NCBI GenBank assembly: GCA_019239835.1 | Contig: JAFAZJ010000269.1 | Coordinates: 1 to 43,532, forward strand | Direction: 5' to 3' | DNA: 43,532 nucleotides | Origin: Alphaproteobacteria bacterium | Lineage (GTDB): Bacteria; Pseudomonadota; Alphaproteobacteria; Reyranellales; Reyranellaceae | Shown: in pieces, positions 41,234-43,532 of the stretch | Numbering within the stretch: position 1 is the stretch's first letter | How the letters are laid out: every line of letters starts with the position of its first letter | Position numbers and translations under genes: made by a program | Notes under the pieces: model-generated | The model's input: the letters and a program-made list of their open reading frames with translations, nothing else | What the model was told of the DNA's origin: nothing | The model's database searches: none

Positions 41234-41557
41234 CTGCCTCAACCGTTCCTAGGGTGTCAGGATCCACGGGTGACAATGGCCGCGGGACCCAGCGTTCGAA
41301 TGGGCGCTTCCCGAAGCTCAAGGTGACGTGCACATGTCGCGATGCGGAGAAGCCCGGAAATCCGGCTCGACACTGATTGCAGAATCAGCCTCTCACCTCA
41401 AGCCAGCGATGGACGGGTTGACGCCGCGCCAACATCGCAAAGCGGAAATCATCCCTGCCTTGCGTAAATGGCGTCGATCAAACGCCGCCGCATCGCAATG
41501 GCGCGCGCTACGGTCACCCCCTCTAATGCCGATCTCTCACCCGAGCCGAGCCATCCC
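41234..41557. other. 324-bp divergent intergenic region between carboxylase and CoA-transferase genes
   Basis: No gene is seen. It must hold the promoters of both flanking genes. Two short inverted repeats are visible: CCGGA-AA-TCCGG (41354-41365) and CTGATT-GCAG-AATCAG (41373-41388). These are possible operators; there is no FixK box. Confidence 0.5.
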
Positions 41558-42754
41558 ATGACCGCGTCGAGCGGCCCGCTTCAGGGCATCCGCATTCTCG
41601 ATTTGACGACGATCCTGTTCGGCCCCTACGGCACGGCGACGCTGGGCGACTGGGGCGCCGAGATCATCAAGGTGGAGTCGCTGACCGGCGATGGATGGCG
41701 CTTCAGCGGCCAGTTCAGGAATCGCGGCATGAGCGGCCAGTTCATGACGGTCAACCGCAACAAGCGCAGCCTGTCTCTTGATCTCAAGCATCCCGAGGGC
41801 GCCGCTGTCCTGCGCCGGCTTATTCCGACAGTGGACGCCCTGGTGACCAACGTTCGTCCCGCCGCATTGGGCCGCCTCGGCTTCGGCTACGAAGCGTGCC
41901 GCGAACTCAATCCGCGGCTGGTCTACGCGGCGGCCACCGGCTTCGGCCAGGACGGCCCATGGGCTGCGCGTCCGGCCTTCGACGAGATCATCCAGGCGTC
42001 GTCGGGGTTCGCATCCGCCATGGGCACCGATGACGAGCCGGCGTTCGTGCCGAGTCTCGTCGGCGACAAGCTGTGCGGCCTTACGCTGACTGCAGCGGTT
42101 GCCGCCGCGCTCGTGCGGCGCGAGCGCACGGGCGAAGGCCAGCTCGTCGAGGTGCCGATGCTCGAAACGATGGCCGCCTTCAACGCCATTGAGATGCTCG
42201 GGGGGCACGCCTTCATTCCGCCGATCGGCCCGGCTGGATACAAGCGCGTGAAGGAGAGGCGACCGGTCAAGACCAAGGATGGCTGGATCACCATGCTCCC
42301 CTACTCCGGCGAGAATTGGTGCACGTTCTTCGCGACGGTTGGCCATCCGGAGTGCATCGAGGAGTTCTCGGTTCGCGATCCGGTCAAGCGGGCTTCGAAC
42401 ATCGACAAGATCTACGACCGCATGAGCGAGATCGCGATCACCCGCACGACGGCGGAGTGGGAGAAGCTGCTGCTGAGTATCGACGTGCCACACGCCTCCT
42501 TCGCCAAGCTCACCGAGGTCTCCGAGCAACCGCACCTCAAGGCCGTCAACATGTTCCAGGAGATCGACCACCCCACGGAGGGAAAGATCCGCCAGGCCCG
42601 GCCATCGGCACGCTTCTCGGAAAGCCCGGCAGGCATTCATCGCCTACCGCCGCACCTTGGCGAGCATACGACGGAGATCTTGCGCGAAGTCGGCTACAGC
42701 GATGCGGAGATCGAGAACCTGGCGAAGGGCAAGGCGGTCGGGCTCCCGTCCTGA
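41558..42754 (+). CDS. class III CoA-transferase (CaiB/BaiF family)
   Basis: A 398-residue protein. The N-terminus GPLQGIRILDLTTILFGPYG and GDWGAEIIKVE are the family signature. VNRNKRSLSLDLKHPEG carries the conserved Asn-Lys-Arg-Ser block and the catalytic Asp, and YAAATGFGQDGPWAARPAFDE follows. The enzyme moves CoA between an acyl-CoA and a free acid. I start at ATG 41558 because it opens the conserved part directly; the longer ATG 41468 start adds an unusual basic leader. No strong ribosome site is visible for either. It diverges from the carboxylase and faces an acyl-CoA dehydrogenase with a 4-bp gap, so these genes probably share one acyl-CoA pathway. Confidence 0.9.
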   Translation: MTASSGPLQGIRILDLTTILFGPYGTATLGDWGAEIIKVESLTGDGWRFSGQFRNRGMSGQFMTVNRNKRSLSLDLKHPEGAAVLRRLIPTVDALVTNVRPAALGRLGFGYEACRELNPRLVYAAATGFGQDGPWAARPAFDEIIQASSGFASAMGTDDEPAFVPSLVGDKLCGLTLTAAVAAALVRRERTGEGQLVEVPMLETMAAFNAIEMLGGHAFIPPIGPAGYKRVKERRPVKTKDGWITMLPYSGENWCTFFATVGHPECIEEFSVRDPVKRASNIDKIYDRMSEIAITRTTAEWEKLLLSIDVPHASFAKLTEVSEQPHLKAVNMFQEIDHPTEGKIRQARPSARFSESPAGIHRLPPHLGEHTTEILREVGYSDAEIENLAKGKAVGLPS

Positions 42755-42758
42755 TCCG

Positions 42759-43532
42759 TCAGGCCGCCCTTGCGGTCGCCATTCCGATCACGCGCTCGCG
42801 ATGCGCCCGTGCATTGCCGAACAGCTCGGCATTGGCCCGCGCGCGCTTGTAATAGAGATGGTTGATCATCTCCCAGGTGAAGCCGATCGCACCGAAGATC
42901 TGGATGCTGCGGTGGGCGGCTGAGACATAGGCCTCACTGGTATAGGCCTTGGCCATCGCCGCGGCGATCGACGCCCGCGGATCGGATTCCGACAGCGCCC
43001 AGGCCGCGTAGAGCGTGGCGACGTTCGAGCATTCCGCCTGCCCCAGCATGTCGGCCAGCGAATGCTTGATCGCCTGGTAGGTGCCGATCGGTTTGCCGAA
43101 CGCGACACGCTCCTTGGCGTAGTCGCAGGTCATCTCCATGACGCGCTGCGTGCCGGCGGCGTTCTCTACCGCCTGGGCAAACACCAGGCGATCGCGCAAC
43201 CAGAGCCACAGCGCCTCGTCCGCCATAGCCAGCGGTTCACCAACCGCATCGGTGAGACGTACATCGCAGACCTGACGCGTCACGTCGCGCCACGGCAGAA
43301 GCTGGACCTGCACGCCTGATTGTTTGGCATCGACCAGGAAGAAGGCCCGACGCCCGGCCTGCACATCCTGAGCGGCAACGATTAGCCAGTCTGCAGCAGC
43401 TGCATCGATCACGAATGACTTCACGCCGGTTAGCACGTAGCGATCGCCTTGCCGCTGCGCGCTTGCCTCGCGACAAGGACCATCGACAGAGCCGTCGGCT
43501 TCGGCGATCGCCAGCGCCAGGATCATCTTGCC
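42759..43532 (-). CDS. acyl-CoA dehydrogenase, 5' part beyond the window
   Basis: The C-terminal 256 or so residues of a flavoprotein acyl-CoA dehydrogenase; the frame is open to the right edge. Visible parts are the middle beta domain (RYVLTGVKSFVIDAAAADWL) and the C-terminal helical domain, with ERVAFGKPIGTYQAIKHSLA, SIQIFGAIGFTWE and HLYYKRARANAELFG. These are the FAD-contact and IGFTWE-type motifs of this family, close to the actinobacterial/alphaproteobacterial short ACADs that work as pairs. The catalytic base cannot be judged from this part. It ends 4 bp from the CoA-transferase gene on the other strand. Confidence 0.88.
   Translation of the reverse strand, partial: GKMILALAIAEADGSVDGPCREASAQRQGDRYVLTGVKSFVIDAAAADWLIVAAQDVQAGRRAFFLVDAKQSGVQVQLLPWRDVTRQVCDVRLTDAVGEPLAMADEALWLWLRDRLVFAQAVENAAGTQRVMEMTCDYAKERVAFGKPIGTYQAIKHSLADMLGQAECSNVATLYAAWALSESDPRASIAAAMAKAYTSEAYVSAAHRSIQIFGAIGFTWEMINHLYYKRARANAELFGNARAHRERVIGMATARAA

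Overview
The window looks like chromosomal DNA of a GC-rich alphaproteobacterium, of the Bradyrhizobium / Rhodopseudomonas / Reyranella type. The reasons are a FixL-FixJ-FixK oxygen cascade, TTG and GTG starts, a single-chain acyl-CoA carboxylase of the kind described in Rhodopseudomonas, and many CoA and hydantoinase-type catabolic genes. The exact genus cannot be read from the sequence alone. REGION 1 (1-21.5 kb) is a low-oxygen survival island. A soluble haem-PAS FixL kinase, FixJ, a single-domain receiver and a FixK-type CRP/FNR regulator sit in its middle (10.7-13.7 kb). Around them are short transcription units. Seven exact copies of the FixK/FNR box TTGA-N6-TCAA and four one-mismatch copies lie upstream of almost every unit. 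Apart from the first (about 41 bp), the box centres lie about 57-73 bp before the chosen start codons. The predicted targets are a TauE/SafE-like membrane protein, a beta-CASP metallo-hydrolase, an APH/P-loop kinase fusion, three universal stress proteins, an eRF1-domain-like protein, a K+-channel-like protein, a Pat-type acyl-CoA synthetase/acetyltransferase, an ElaB/YqjD-like and a holin-like membrane protein, an alcohol dehydrogenase, two orphan membrane histidine kinases, a flavodoxin-fold oxidoreductase, an ABC membrane domain without ATPase, a phasin and two unknown small proteins. A sequence close to the Sinorhizobium FixJ target lies in front of fixK. The layout is an alphaproteobacterial analogue of the mycobacterial Dos dormancy regulon. 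REGION 2 (21.5-23.3 kb) is a scar: a terminase large-subunit remnant lacking its Walker A region, inverted repeats and a cluster of TTCCCTG motifs. No FixK box was seen to the right of it. REGION 3 (23.3-29.7 kb) holds an IclR regulator divergent from an orphan solute-binding protein, then a hydantoinase/oxoprolinase hyuA-hyuB pair and an unknown protein on the other strand. REGION 4 (29.8-37.0 kb) is a compact operon: a complete peptide/opine-type ABC importer (binding protein, two permeases, two ATPases) translationally coupled to a cytoplasmic GH51 alpha-L-arabinofuranosidase. This suggests uptake and intracellular cleavage of arabinose-containing oligosaccharides. REGION 5 (37.0-43.5 kb) is CoA metabolism: a HpcH/HpaI aldolase, a BC-BCCP-CT single-chain acyl-CoA carboxylase, a class III CoA-transferase and the end of an acyl-CoA dehydrogenase. 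No rRNA, tRNA, CRISPR array or complete insertion sequence was recognised.
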